Source: Gnetum montanum (lineage: Eukaryota > Streptophyta > Gnetopsida > Gnetales > Gnetaceae). Taken from it: a stretch of DNA of 64,000 nt. Shown here piece by piece: positions 11,885-23,499 of this stretch (position 1 is its first letter; the number at the start of each line of letters is the position of its first letter). The translations under genes and the position numbers were made by a program. The DNA lies in contig MNCI01037707.1 of NCBI GenBank assembly GCA_015680685.1, positions 91,212 through 155,211 on the forward strand, in the 5' to 3' direction. The notes under the pieces were generated by a model. It saw only the letters and a program-made list of their open reading frames with translations. It did no database searches and had not been told where the DNA came from.

Positions 11885-12369
11885 GTTAGATGTATTTTTT
11901 GTTTTATTTTTTATTTTAAGTCATGGCTTTGGCTACAAGTTACTAACTAGCTATATGTTATTGCATTTCAAGCCTCAAGAGACATTGGTGGCCCCAACGA
12001 TGAAGGTAGAAATGACCCATCACTTCCTCCTCCATATGCCACTTAGCAACTTCTACCAGCTTAGCTTGTTTTGCTATTTGTTTTTATTTTCATGTTGATG
12101 GCTATGATAATCCAAGACTATGTTATAGATGATTATTATTTTTTGACATTTTTTCCACAGAGTGTGACCATGGCTACGTATGTTATGGACCTTTAAATTC
12201 AAAATTATGGTTTTATCTTTGGCTATGCATATTTATAATTGTAGTAAACATTGTAAATGTTATGAATGTTGAGAATGGCTATGTTGACATTTTGGTTATA
12301 ACATTAAATGGCTAATCGATGCAATAATAGGCCAAACAAAAAGAAGTATAATAATAATGAAGATATTTG

Positions 12370-12570
12370 CTAGTTTTAGGCCATCATAGGCACAAGTCAT
12401 GTTATATTGTGTGATTGTGGCTATGTTTCCAATTTAAGGACATGGCAAACCATATTGCTAGTTTAAATTCTTAGCAGACTATTATGCCAATTTAAGGTCA
12501 TAGCGAACCATTATTTTGTGATTTTTGCCAGTTTAAGGCCATGGTGGGCCATGGTGCTAGTTTTAAGGTC
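12370..12570. repeat. GGCC-rich short tandem repeat, pro side of the copy 1 interval
   Basis: Five or so degenerate units such as GCTAGTTTTAGGCCATCA, CAGTTTAAGGCCATGGTGGG and CTAGTTTTAAGGTCTTAGTGG at irregular 30-60 bp spacing, between the 3' end of the antisense gene and the 3' end of the protease frame. It is in the same strand orientation as the array at 720-840. Confidence 0.7.
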
Positions 12571-12779
12571 TTAGTGGATTGGTATGAAAAAGAAATATAT
12601 TTATAAAGATTTTTAATGTTTACAATATGAGTAAAAGTAAAGAATGATTATAATAAATAAGTAAACATGCAAATGAACTTAGGCTACATGCATAGGCTAT
12701 GTGCATAAAGAGTAAATCAAAAAATGCATGATAGGGTATAACGAATTAAACAGAAAATTTAGGTATATCTAGCTATCAA

Positions 12780-13760
12780 GGCATAGGATGGAGAAGGTTA
12801 AGGTGAACTTCACTTGTGCAAATTCTTTCTAATCTTTATGAGATTAGGGAATGAGTAAGGCCTATTCTACACAAGCTTATATTTTCCATCCCCTTTGCTT
12901 ACAATGTTAAAAGAAAGTTCATCCCATAATGCATTCCATTACTTTTCATTGTCATTATTGGATTTCTTGGATTGATGCTCTCTTTTGGATTGTTGAATTT
13001 CATGGCTAGGGGCTTCTTCCTGAAGGTCCACTTCAAATCCCTATTCTATGTTTACATTGTTGATGGCCATGGAAACTACATTATCACCATGAATGCTAAT
13101 TTCACCTCCCTCGTAAGGAAGGTGAATTTCTTGATGGATGAAAGAGGACATGACTTGTAATTGAGCCAACTAGGGTCTTCCCAAGATAAGCTTAAACCTT
13201 GGAGTCTCCTCCACCACCAAGAAATTGGTGATTGTGGGGAATTACTCCCCTACTACAAAATCCAAGGAGATAGATCCCTTGATGGTAACTCTTGATCCAT
13301 TAAAGGATTTAAGAGCTATGGTTGTTGTAGGTTGTATTTACTTAGTTAAGCTCAAGAGTTCAACGATGGTTCATGAGATGATGTTAGTTGCAGCTCCATC
13401 ATCAACATATACTTGATGTACTTTAAACTACCTTATGCATATGGTTATGAATAGAGGGGTTGTAGTCACTTTTCCATTTTAGGAATTAACCTAGTTTCAC
13501 TATCCTAAAATATTAAGGGTGTTGACTTCTTCTCCCTTGATGAGGGAGGAATCATCACTACATGAATGGATTCCTCATTAGTGAGGATGTCCTCACTAAT
13601 GGGGATGCAAGTCAACATTTTGAATAATGCCTCATAATGTGTGGTAAAAGTCATGATCAGGTCATACAGCTCAGAGTTGTATTCTTTTACTTGAATCATT
13701 GCCTAACTTGGTTCATCACACTAAAGAATTTTTTATCATTCGACATGGGCTTTTCACCTT
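12780..13760 (-). pseudogene. pro: Copy 1 aspartic protease (PRO)
   Basis: The linker before the protease reads NSELYDLIMTFTTHYEALFK, then ISEDILTNEESIHVVMIPP. The protease itself shows YVDDGAATNIIS (family VDGGAAxNVxP, the Asp-Gly of the active site, with one G changed to D), ALKSFNGSRVTIKGSISL, TNFLVVEETPRFKLILGRP and SSFIHQEIHLPYEGG. ILGRP is the typical flap/end motif. Stops occur at the first position of TIVE and in ExFP. The same protein is found at 31536-32430, 26060-26780 and 58320-59220. A pro ORF directly after gag without RT following is the Tat/Ogre arrangement in which an intron separates pro and RT. Confidence 0.85.
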
Positions 13761-13899
13761 GGTTGTGCTTTACTTCCTCCATGTGCCCCAAAATGCAAAC
13801 TTCAACTTTAGGTTGTGGTTGTTGGAGCTTTTCCTTGTTGTTCTAGTTATGGGCTTTGATGTCCTCCTATGGCTTGTTGGTTAGAGTGGGTTGGGCAGA

Positions 13900-16470
13900 G
13901 GAGGTCATGGGTATAGCCAAAATGTGTGTGGGCTTTGGTGGATCCACTTCCTTTCATTCCTCCATCTACTTATCACCCTTGTTGCCAGGCTTTTTATTAT
14001 GCTTCTTACTTTGTTTAGCTAAATTTTTTTGGTTCTTAGCCATTATTTTTGAGGAATAGGTAATAGAATTAGCCATTATAGGAGGTTTTTGCTTAATTGT
14101 TTAGGCTATGGGTTTTTGTGTTGTGTTAGGTTTGGGAACCCTGATGATAAAAAGTTTCCTCAAAGGTACTCATGATGGTGCTCTTATGAAAAATGGGGAT
14201 ATTAAGCTTTGGAAAGTTAAAGAAGCCCTTTTGTCATAGAGGGATACTTATATCACAAATGTTTCTCTTGAAAGTCACTAGTTGTCATCAATGCTGAAGC
14301 TAAAATAACATAGGGGCTATCATTAGCATTCAAGGGGTTTTTATAGACCTACATCAACTAGTTTTGTGACCAGACTAGGTTGGAAGTATCTAAGACTAGC
14401 TTTCCCCTATCTATCATCCTTTGCAGGTCATCCTTCAACACAAGATAGAAGTTTATGTCTTGACCTAGAAATTGGTGATATTGGTAGAAATCATCTAGTT
14501 TGAAGTACCTAGGTAGTTGGGGATCATCCTTCATTTCTCAAGTGGGATCTTTGACTATTTTGCATAACCACTCATGGTTCTTTCGAGCGGCTTTTGTCAT
14601 TTGTTTATGTTGCATGCACCCACTCTTTAATAGTTGATCTAGTAACATGAATGGTTTCGTAGGTAAGGTTGTGTATTTACTATGGTCTTTTTGCTAAAAA
14701 TTTGAACTAGTAGTAGTTGATGTGGTGGCCACAAAGATTACTAGTTGGTTATTGTAGTCATTAGTGGGGGCCTTGGACAAGTTGGCCCTTGGCCCCTAGC
14801 TTATGTTCTTTGCTTCTTTAGTTACAATTGATATGATTGTATTATTTTGCTTTTTTTTTTCTCTTTGTCTCTCTGTGTATGTTGATTTTTATATGCTACG
14901 TAGGCTAGATCATGACTAGTCTTCACAACATCCTCTATGTTTTTAGTTTGCAAGAACACTTGGCTAAGGGACCACGAATCAAACTAGTAGATTTTTGACT
15001 TAATAAAGTCATTCATTACCCTCTTGAATATGGCTAAAAGATGGGATTTGACTATGGGCTTTGGTATTTCATTTAGTCCATTCCATTACTAGATGAACTT
15101 CTGTATGAGTTCTAAAGGCCCCTATTTGACCTTTATGAGTTGGTCAAGTGTTGTGTTAGGCCTCAAGTTATACTTGAAGAGGTTGACAAACTAGGCTACT
15201 AAGTCCTCTAAAGAGGATATGGACCCTTTGGATAATGCATGATACCAAATCAAGTGTTGTCCTAATTAAAGACATAGGGAAAATCCTCATAATGATATGA
15301 GGCCATGGTTGCAAGAGTAAGCATTTGGATTCAAAGGCAATAAGGTGAGCATTGGGATCACCTTCTTCATTATATTTGCTAAATTAAGAAATAGGGACAT
15401 GAGGAGGAAGTGTTAAGGGTGGGACTACATGACTGATGGAATCATCCTAGTAGAAGTCCATAATCATGATTGTTTGTGAAGTAGAGGCTTTAAGCCTCTT
15501 CAATTCCTATGTTAGGTTCTAGATCATCTAAAAGGCTTGATCCATGCCTTGTGCTGGCCCTCTAGGTTGTGGGATTTGTGCATAAGGTTGTGGCATCTAT
15601 TGTGAAGCTTATGGTGTCTTTATGGATTGCAAGATAGAAGGGAGAGGTTGTGTTATGGTTGTATCTTGTGGGCCAAACAAGGAAAAGGATGTTTGTGCTA
15701 TTACCTACGGCATAAATGAGATAAATGGGCTGTGTAATCCCTGAGTTGCTTAGGGTTCCATGGTGGACCCTACATAGGTAGTTAATGGATTTATGGTGGT
15801 AAAAACCACTATTGATGGTTTCATTAATTGAGGTTATGTGGTAGATGACATAGATGTGTTATAGTTTATTGTTTGCGGCATTGATTGAGTTTGATGTGTG
15901 GTTATGACCAGTGTGGAACTAGTTATGGTAGCTAGGAAGGAGTGGAAGATGGTGGCACCATGCCCATGAAGAAAACAAACACATTAGAGGAAGGCACTAT
16001 GACCTCGAGGGATGTTTTCTAGAATAATTCTCCCAAGATGTTTTTGGTCTCATATTCTACCCTAAATTCATCCTTCTTCTCTTGTTATTCTTTTGAGCTA
16101 TGCTTGTCATCATCCTCTTCCATTGTGATCAACTGAACCAAGATGCTAGCATAGATATTAGCTAGAGATATTTGGTCATACAAGGAATGTACATACTCTT
16201 TTCCATCCTGATGTACAAGCTCAAACTCCTTTGCTTCCACACATGGAATCATGAGGCTAGCCTACATTTTGATGCAATTGTAGTAATAATGGTATTCATT
16301 TATGGAGGAAAAGTTGGGACTTTCTCCTCTGACCCTCAAAGATCATCTACATTTGATGATGGTAGGGTCTTTGGAGTCATAGACCCTCATGGCTTGTTGG
16401 AAAGTGAGGGGAAATTTAGAGGACTATTGGAAAGACATGGCTATAGTGTTGGGAATGGCTTAAAGTAGGT
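13900..16470 (-). pseudogene. gag: Copy 1 gag
   Basis: The minus-strand frame opens near 16.4 kb with VYDSKDPTIIK and continues EFELVHQDGKEYVHSLYDQI, LVQLITMEEDDD, then a Pro/Ser/Gln-rich middle, the gag core (KAWIKPF, W and L-rich helices), and near 14.4-14.5 kb the reverse complement encodes the H..HxxxGHD-type region followed by LALxDDLQKMI. All blocks are shared with copies A, 2 and 3. It is broken by many stops and shifts. Gag packages the element RNA in the family. Confidence 0.8.
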
Positions 16471-17795
16471 TGTAAATGATAAAATAGAAGTAAATTCTAG
16501 TGAATGGAATTTGAAAACTTTTTAAAGAAAAATAAAATGGCCAAAAATGAAGTACTTACCATAATTAGTAAGTAGGAGGTGATGGGGTTTATCCCTTTAC
16601 CAAAAATGGAAAACTTGAAACGTTGTTGTCAAGCCTCACCCAAGTTGGTCTCCTAACTACCTTTGCACTAGGTATGGTAGAAATGACAAACAAGGGGATG
16701 AGATGATGAAAATTGCACACCTTCTAATCCAACGTTGATGGAGAGAAGGCTAAAAACCAAAGTGTAAAGTTGGGTTTTCCCACTTAAACCTAGTCTTGGC
16801 AAGCTACCAATTTTCTCAGCTTGGAAAAAAGGAGGAAAGCTAACTTCTGGGAGTTTGGTAGTTTTTGGAAGGGCTACACCACAAAATTTAGAAGCTAAAA
16901 AAGATTGAAATTGGTAGCATAAAAGAAAAGGGAAAAGGTTTCAACGTTGGCTTTGGGACTAGAAAAATTCACAACAGTTGCTATGAAAACCCATCACCCA
17001 ACCACTTGCAACTTTCATGTTGTAGTTTTAGTCACAAGGGGGAAGGAGCAATGCTAATCTTTTGGGAGTTTCAACTACAAAAATATACAAAAAGGTTTTC
17101 AACTTGCAATTTTTTCTTTAGTGAAGTTGGTGTTAAGCCTCTCCCATGCTGGCCTCCCAACTACTTTCACACTAGGTATGGTAGGAGGGTAAAGAAGGGG
17201 GATGAGCCAATGAAAATCTCACACCTTCTTATTTCAATGTTGGAGAGGGAAGGTTAAAAAACCAAAGTGGAAAGTTGGATTTTCCCACTAAAACTTGCTC
17301 TTGGCAAGTTGCCAATTTCTTTATCTTGGAAAAATGGAGGGGAAAAGCTAACTTTTGAGATCTTGGTAGTTTTTGGAAGGGTTGCACCACCAACATTGAC
17401 AATTAAGAAACTTTTGGCAACTAAGGGGGTTAAGAAAGTGCAACCAATTTTCTTAGCTTGGAAAAATGGAGGGAAAGCTAACTTCTGATATTTTGGTAGT
17501 TTTTAGAATGGCTGCATCACCAACGTTGATAACTAAGAAAATTTTGGCAGCTAAGGGGGTTAAGAAAGTGCACTAGAAAATCAACATTGGCCTTGGAAAT
17601 TCACAGCAACTACTATAAAAATTACAAAGTCCAAACACCTACCACTCCATGCTAGGTCTTGGACGTAGAGAAGGATGGATAGTAGCATTGATTAAAATAC
17701 ATATGCAAAGGTTTTGGCTGCAAAATGAAGGTTTCAATATGACAAGCAACATTGGCAATAATGATAATTAGATCTAACCGTAGAAATTAGGAAAA
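16471..17795 (-). other. Copy 1 untranslated leader with a 505-bp tandem duplication
   Basis: It lies between the PBS and gag. Two copies of one unit start at 16624 (CAAGCCTCACCCAAGTTGG) and 17129 (TAAGCCTCTCCCATGCTGG), each running through CTAGGTATGGTAG, AACGTTGATGG or AATGTTGGAG, and CTTGGCAAG...GGAAAGCTAAC. A third partial copy starts near 17450, giving an inner period of about 130 bp. The CAACGTTGG-type words also occur in the leaders and LTRs of the other copies. No coding content is seen; the open frames here are low-complexity. Confidence 0.65.
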
Positions 17796-17814
17796 GGCCA
17801 ACCTTCTATCGTCA
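17796..17814 (-). other. Primer binding site, copy 1
   Basis: On the minus strand it reads TTGACGATAGAAGGTTGGC, aligned with TGGCATTAGAAGGAGGGCC of copy 2 (28189) and AGTGCTAGAAGGAGGGCC of element A (22651). It sits just inside the LTR end, where a tRNA-complementary PBS beginning TGG is expected. The tRNA species was not determined. Confidence 0.55.
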
Positions 17815-17820
17815 AAAAAA

Positions 17821-19151
17821 ATATTGCGACTGAAAAAGTCAATCATTGGAATGAAGATCAATGGATTTGGTGCATAGTAGTCCTCAACCTTAGATCCCTA
17901 GGGCTTCTATGAAAAATGGGATGCAAGGCATCCTAGCTATTCTAGTAGATCAACCAAGGACTTGGGGTGTTTGCAAAATGATGTAGTGAAATGGAATACA
18001 AAAACTGATAACAAATCTAAATAATGCATAGAAAATAAAAATATATATCTTGCACACAAAACCCAAAACTTAAAAATTTATTGAAAAAAAATAAAGAATA
18101 CGTTAGAGAAATATGTACAAATGGTGCCTGAATGGGCAACAAGGGGGTTCACTTAGATGGGGATCCAGGGTTCATTGAAGTCGATGTAGTCAACTCCATA
18201 ATCTAGATGTCCTACCACTCTCAATGTTATCGAACCTCTAGTGCTACAATTTCAAATCTGCAATGTTGTCTATGGTGGGGGTTGAGAAGTGTGAAAAATC
18301 TAGGCTGCTCATATGCTCTATGCTAAGAGTTGGAAATCCCAAGAGTGTAGTGTGGAGCTTGAAAATTCACAAATCCCAAATGTGGTTACAAGGCCACAAG
18401 GTCATAGGGTGTCTACGCTAGGTTTAAGAGAATACAAGTGTGGAAACTTGTAAAAACTCTTGATCACTTGAGAATGCCCAAGTATAGAACTGTGAATAAT
18501 ATGTGTGCAAAAGTGTGTGTATGCCAATAGTCTCAGATTGTAAAAGTGCCCAACCTATAGATGGTATTTGAGGCTAGTTTTTACATGTCTGAGGTCATGA
18601 ATGGGACTGCAAAATGGCCATGATTTGGCTATAATTTGGCTACAAATTAGTTGCCAAATTCCTACAAATGTCTACCTCATTCAGGTGATATGGATGTCAA
18701 AATTTGGGAGGTTACCATATATACTAAGTGTCGTCCCCCATGGCCATTCCATTTACTATAAATAGTAATATAGGCACACCTTTCATGTTGGAGATGAATC
18801 TTCCATGCTAAGCTCTCCACAATGCTTACTAAAGTGGCTAGTCAACATTGAAGTGCATGAAGTGCTGAAATCTAGCTACTATGGCTTCCACACTAGGGGG
18901 AATGCAATTTCTATGCTGGAGATGGAGCCTCCACTCTAAGGGAGAAAGGTTTTCAAGTTGATCATGTAACCTTCACACTAGGGAAAAAGTTTTCAAGCTG
19001 AGGGGAAACATCTCCCCCCACCTCTCCATGCTAGGGGTTAGTGAGATTTACCCCCTTGCAAGTGTTTCTAGAATAGAAAAATGTATACCCCCACAAAACC
19101 CATCAAATTGCCTTTTTGGCATTCCAAAAGGCATTTTTGACTCCTCCAACC

Positions 19152-19184
<33 letters not shown>

Positions 19185-19367
19185 CCCCAACTATAGATAC
19201 TAGGTAACTTTTTTCACTTAGGGAATGAGGCTTTAACCACTTATGAGGAAATTACCCACTGTGGGTTACAATCTTCACATTTACAATGAACTTTTACCTT
19301 AGGTTTCATGGGGTGAAAGCTACATGATGAAAATTGACTATAACATGCAAATTTTTCTGATGTTTCA
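17821..19367 (-). mobile_element. 5' LTR of copy 1
   Basis: On the minus strand it begins TGAAACATCAGAAAAATTTGCATG, like the other LTRs of this family (TGAAACACCAC...). It contains the conserved block around 19200-19330 (CACATTTACAATGAA and its neighbours) and the block at 17880-17950 (reverse of the GATCAACCAAGGAC / GGCATCCTAG region shared with 22540-22580 and 45790-45870). It also has an internal cluster of CCATGCTA / CCACACTAGGGGG words at 18780-19040. The length is about 1.55 kb. The inner end is placed by the PBS and is good to about 10 bp. Confidence 0.75.
19153..19182. repeat. Poly-C tract (30 nt) inside the copy 1 LTR
   Basis: An uninterrupted run of C on the plus strand. The length may be affected by sequencing. 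Shorter C runs occur at the same place in the hairpin units at 2880 and 4200. Confidence 0.9.
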
Positions 19368-21522
19368 ATCTCAAGCAAGACGTCTTGTCTAGGAAGGAGA
19401 CATCTCCTAAAAATAGAAAATGTCTTTTTCCAAGGCTTTTGTTTTTCAAAGGATATATCTTTCCAAGACTAGAGATGACTCATACAACTAGGAAAACTTT
19501 CAATATTGCCCATCCCAATTTAGAAAATAGGCAAGGTAAGCTAAAAAAAGGATGGAAATAGCTAGGGAGAAGATGAGAAGACTATGGAAATAACTAAAGA
19601 TCCTTAAGTTAAGTTGAGGGAAGGTTTCTAGGTTTCATTTCTCATGTTATCCATAATTATTTATTTAATTCATAATAATTAATATCATGAGTGAGAAAGA
19701 ACATTCTTAAGTATGGAAAGCTTAGCAAAAGAGGGTATGTGAGCACATTAAGTGAGTACAACTAGTGATTATAGCCCCAAGGTTAATTATGTGGTTTGTT
19801 AGCATGTGTATTCTATTCTCTTGTATCTTACTTGTGAGTTGCAATTTCAATCCTAGGTTGTGGGAGAGCTTTTTTATTAGTTGTATCTTTCATTGAGAAA
19901 AACCATTATATGATTGTAGAGCCTCATGCTCTACAATATCGTTTGAGTGTGAAAGGTTTTGAATGTTTGTGGATTTTGGGAACCCTATTTTGATCTTCTA
20001 ATTAAATAATTAAAGATAGCTAGTTTTCTTATTTTCTAAAAAATTAATTATATTTTCATAATATCTAGATTTACTATTTGAAGATGATTAATTATTGGAG
20101 TGAACCTGCTCCAATCTCAAAGTGATGTCATTGTGAGTAGAACCAATTTTTGGCTTTCTTATAGAATCAAATTGTACAAACCCATGCTATATAAAATATA
20201 ACATGGTTTATAGAACTAGTTTGGAGCTTATTTGTAGAACTAATTTTTTGTTCTACGAGTTTACTCATTTTGCAGAGCTAATGTATGAAAGCCAAAAATG
20301 TAACACCTTATGTCCTTTACGAGCTACAACAACACTTGTAGAAGTATTTTAATTTTTTATTCATAGAACCAACTTTGTTCATAGCATGGGTTCTATAAAC
20401 CCACACTATATAAAAGCTGACATGATTCATAGAACTAGTTTGGAGATTGTTCATAGAACTGCTTTTTGATTCTACGAGTTTACCCATTCTTTCAGAGTTG
20501 ATGTAGCAAGGCTAAAAATGAAGCACCTTATGTTCTTTAAGAGCTCTAATGTGACTTAAACAACAATTTTAGTTTTTTATTCATAGAATAAAAATTTGGT
20601 TCTATGAACCTATTCTAGACCAAAAGTTAATATGGCTTATAGAATCATTAATAAGCTCATTCATAGAATCAAATTTTGGTTTTACAAATCTCACTTTCTC
20701 AAATCTTATATGGCTAACAATGAAAGCTTCTATGAATTAATTCTTTAACCTCTTGAAATACTAGCTCTTTTTAAATAAGCTTTCCTTGGTCTATGTGGTA
20801 CATGAGTTTTACCTGTAAAAAAAAACTTGAATGTTCTCTTATAGAATTAAATTTTACAATAATATGAAGCCAATATTTAACCTCTAATGAGCTAACATGA
20901 TAGAACCAATCTAGAAGCTCTTTGTAGAATCGATATTTAGTTTTGCATACTTTTTCCAATTCTACTAATCATTCCAAGAGTTGATGTGGATTATAAAACT
21001 ATTTTAGGGCTTGCTTGTGGAATGAAAATTTGGTTCTACTAATGTTTTCTAATTCTACAAGTTGACATGGCATATATAGCTTGTTGAGTATTTAGCTATA
21101 GAATCCCTTTTTATTCTACAAATATGATAAAGTTCATGTGGTTCATAGAACCAATTTAAAAGCTCTTTATAGAACCAACATTTGGTTCTATGAACTAGTC
21201 CAAGTCCACAAGTTGATATTGCTAAATATTATTATCTTTTTTTTTCTAAAACTAATCTCACTCCTTCAAATACTTAGATTTATGAGCTTTTACTAATTAA
21301 GTGTCAACTCAAAAATCTACAATTAACTATTTGTACTAATGTAGATCTTATTACAAACTATAACCAATACTTTCATCCCCACAAATAGATCTCTATTGAT
21401 CCAAAACTTAGCTCAAAAGCTTTAATAAGAAAAACAATCTTTCAAATCATATTATCCTCTTGCAAGCTCTTTTCTTGAAACTAATTAAGATGTTCTTAAC
21501 TATCCAATGTTACATTAGTGTA
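19368..21522. repeat. Spacer between copy 1 and element A, with a degenerate tandem array of about 215-220 bp (20090-21240)
   Basis: 19368-20090 shows no gene or motif that I recognise. From about 20090 the phrase TTCATAGAAC...GTTCTACGAG followed by TTACTCATT and AAAATGxAxCACCTTATG recurs at about 20160, 20385, 20605 and, more diverged, 20850-21200. Each unit contains inverted TATAGAACC / GGTTCTATG words. 21240-21522 again shows nothing recognisable. No coding signal. Confidence 0.6.
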
Positions 21523-22644
21523 TGAAACACCACCAAGAAAATTCATGTTGTAATCCTTTTGCATTATAATCTTCACCCTTAAACTTGAGCCTAGAATTTC
21601 ATTGTAAAATGTGAGGTTTGTAGGCCATGAGCTACAATCTCACATATTTGAACTTATGAGGTTGAAAAATGCTTCATAAGTTATCATAGCCTCACTTCCT
21701 ACATGAAAAAAGTCATGCCATCTCTATATTTGGGCTTGGGAAAGACGAAAATGCCTTGGGAACTGTCAAATTTGGCATTTTCATGGTTTTTTTATGGGAC
21801 ATAACCTCAACTATGATAGAAATTATAGCCTACCACACCTCCAAATCAAATCAATCTATCAACAATCATGGTAGAAATTTTGTAGCACCAAATTGGATTA
21901 CAACAATATATTTAAATCAAATTTCAATACTTTAAAAGGACTTTTTTGAAAGCTAGCAATTGGCTAAGCATTGAAGACTCTCGAAGCAATTTGCCAACAC
22001 CAAAAATTCAAGCACAGACCTTACCCCATTGGCAACCAACATTGCATAGATCTTACCTCCTTGGTAGCCAATGCTATACATACCTTACCCCTTTTGTAAG
22101 AAACATTGTATAACCTTAATCCCCTTTACACCAACGTTGTAGAACCTTACTCCCTTTGCAACCAACATTGCAAAACCTTATTGCCTTTTTACACCAACAT
22201 TATAGATCTAAGCTAAAAAGCCCAGAAGGAGATTTTACAATTAAAGTTGGAAAGTACCTAGATCATGGAGTTGACTGTAGAACACAACCTACCAGCTTCA
22301 ACAAGCTTCAAGCTCCATTTGGGCAACTCCTTATGCATCTAGGTACACACTTGTACATCTTGAAACTCTACTCTTATAATATTTTTATTATTTTAATAAA
22401 ACTTAGTAGTTTATTTTTCTATGCAAGTTTATTCCAAGTTTAAATTTTATGCTTTTTTCTTAGATTAGATCTACATTCTCTATTAAATTATATTGTATTG
22501 TTTACACTTTTTAAGTTCCTAGGTGATCAACAAGACTATCTAGGATGCTTCAAATCCTCTTCTCAAAGGCCTTTGGGATCCAAAGTTAAACTATTTTACC
22601 TAGGACTTTTAGTTTTTAAGCAACTGAATTTTTTAAGGGTTACA
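21523..22644 (+). mobile_element. 5' LTR of element A
   Basis: It begins TGAAACACCACCAAGAAAATTC, carries the conserved block TTCATTGTAAAATGTGAGG / GAGCTACAATCTCACAT, then repeated AACATTGCATAG/ACCTTACC words (22030-22200), AGTACCTAGATCATGGAGTTG, and the terminal region GTTCCTAGGTGATCAACAAG...GGGTTACA. The same order of blocks is found at 26781-28186. PBS-like AGTGCTAGAAGGAGGGCC follows at 22651-22667. Confidence 0.75.
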
Positions 22645-23499
22645 ATTTCTAGTGCTAGAAGGAGGGCCTCTACACAAGCTCTTTGCCCAATTCTTCTTTT
22701 TCCTATTAAAAATATTTTTTTTACAATTTAAAACTTTTAAAACTTACATTAAAACCTTTAAATTTTGCTATGAAAAACCAATGTTTCCATACATCCTCCT
22801 GCAATTAATACCTAGTGTGGTTGTTGTAGTTAGTTTGGGTGTTTCTATGAAATTTACAACAATTATTGAATTTTTGGAAGCTAGCATAGTTTCTCAAGAA
22901 AATTGCAACATTTGATTGTTAAAACTTGGCCTTGGTTTTTCCAAAGGCCAACACATCTTTCCGCCAACCATTTCCTTCTGTGAATTTTTCCATCAAGTTT
23001 CTTGGCAAAACTAACCCACCTTTCCCCCTTTACCAAACTACCCAACATAGTTTTGGTGAGCCAATCCTCACAAATCCCAACATTGCTTTTCAAGATACCC
23101 AGTGTATCTTTTAAAAAATAATAATTTTTTTCTTGGTTGCACACCAATACCCAACATAGTTTATCCATAAGGGGAAACATACTAACATATTTTAAAACAA
23201 GTAAAACCAAACTTTCCTTTTATAACACCCCAACTATTTTTGGAAAAATACCACTATACCTTTCAAAAACTCAACATATAACCAACAATCATTTTTTCTC
23301 ATATTTAAATTTTTACAACTACTAGACTTTTTAAAGCCTAGCTTAGTTTTTGTTGGCCTAGCTTGGTTTGGTTAGTACCAATTCATGTCTTTTTGCATAT
23401 CAACAATTTTACCACTAGACCTTGCATACATGGCCTTCAGCTAAGATGCAATTTGTGTCTATAATCTAAAAGACCCCATAGTCATAGAAAGAAGAAAAT
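22645..23499 (+). other. Leader of element A with short CCAACATAG-type repeats
   Basis: It starts with the PBS (22651-22667). From 22930 to 23290 CCAACxxAG/CCAACxTTG words recur several times next to TTGGCAAAACTAACCC, which resembles the leader repeats of copy 1. The end (23380-23480) matches the end of the copy 2 leader (28930-29040). No gene is seen. Confidence 0.5.

Larger units (their letters stand above)
4840..12046 (+). pseudogene. Antisense intron-containing gene carried by copy 1 (FCP1-like domain plus coiled-coil-like region)
   Basis: An eight-exon gene model built by aligning three copies in this window: exon 1 4840-4943, exon 2 6681-7115, exon 3 7198-7457, exon 4 7578-8045 plus 9864-10428 (split by an insertion), exon 5 10540-10734, exon 6 10825-10956, exon 7 11070-11884, exon 8 11973-12046. 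Splice dinucleotides are mostly visible: AG|GTAGGT after exon 1, GG|GTAAGC after exon 2, AG|GTAAAC after exon 3, TG|GTAGGT after exon 4, and TAG or AAG acceptors. The start codon is changed (AAGAGTAAG where copy 2 has ATGAGTAAG) and several in-frame stops are present, so this copy is dead. It is transcribed opposite to gag-pro-pol and lies wholly between pro and RT. Exon 2 resembles an FCP1-type phosphatase domain. The product of the other exons is not recognised. Confidence 0.7.

Noticed and set aside
16172-17488. Plus-strand open frames of 73-98 aa.
   Set aside because: They lie opposite gag or in the repeated leader of copy 1, have no conserved counterpart in the other copies and no recognisable motif.
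19153-19182. Poly-C run as an i-motif/G-quadruplex regulatory element.
   Set aside because: A single homopolymer inside a decayed LTR, possibly of artefactual length; other copies have no equivalent.
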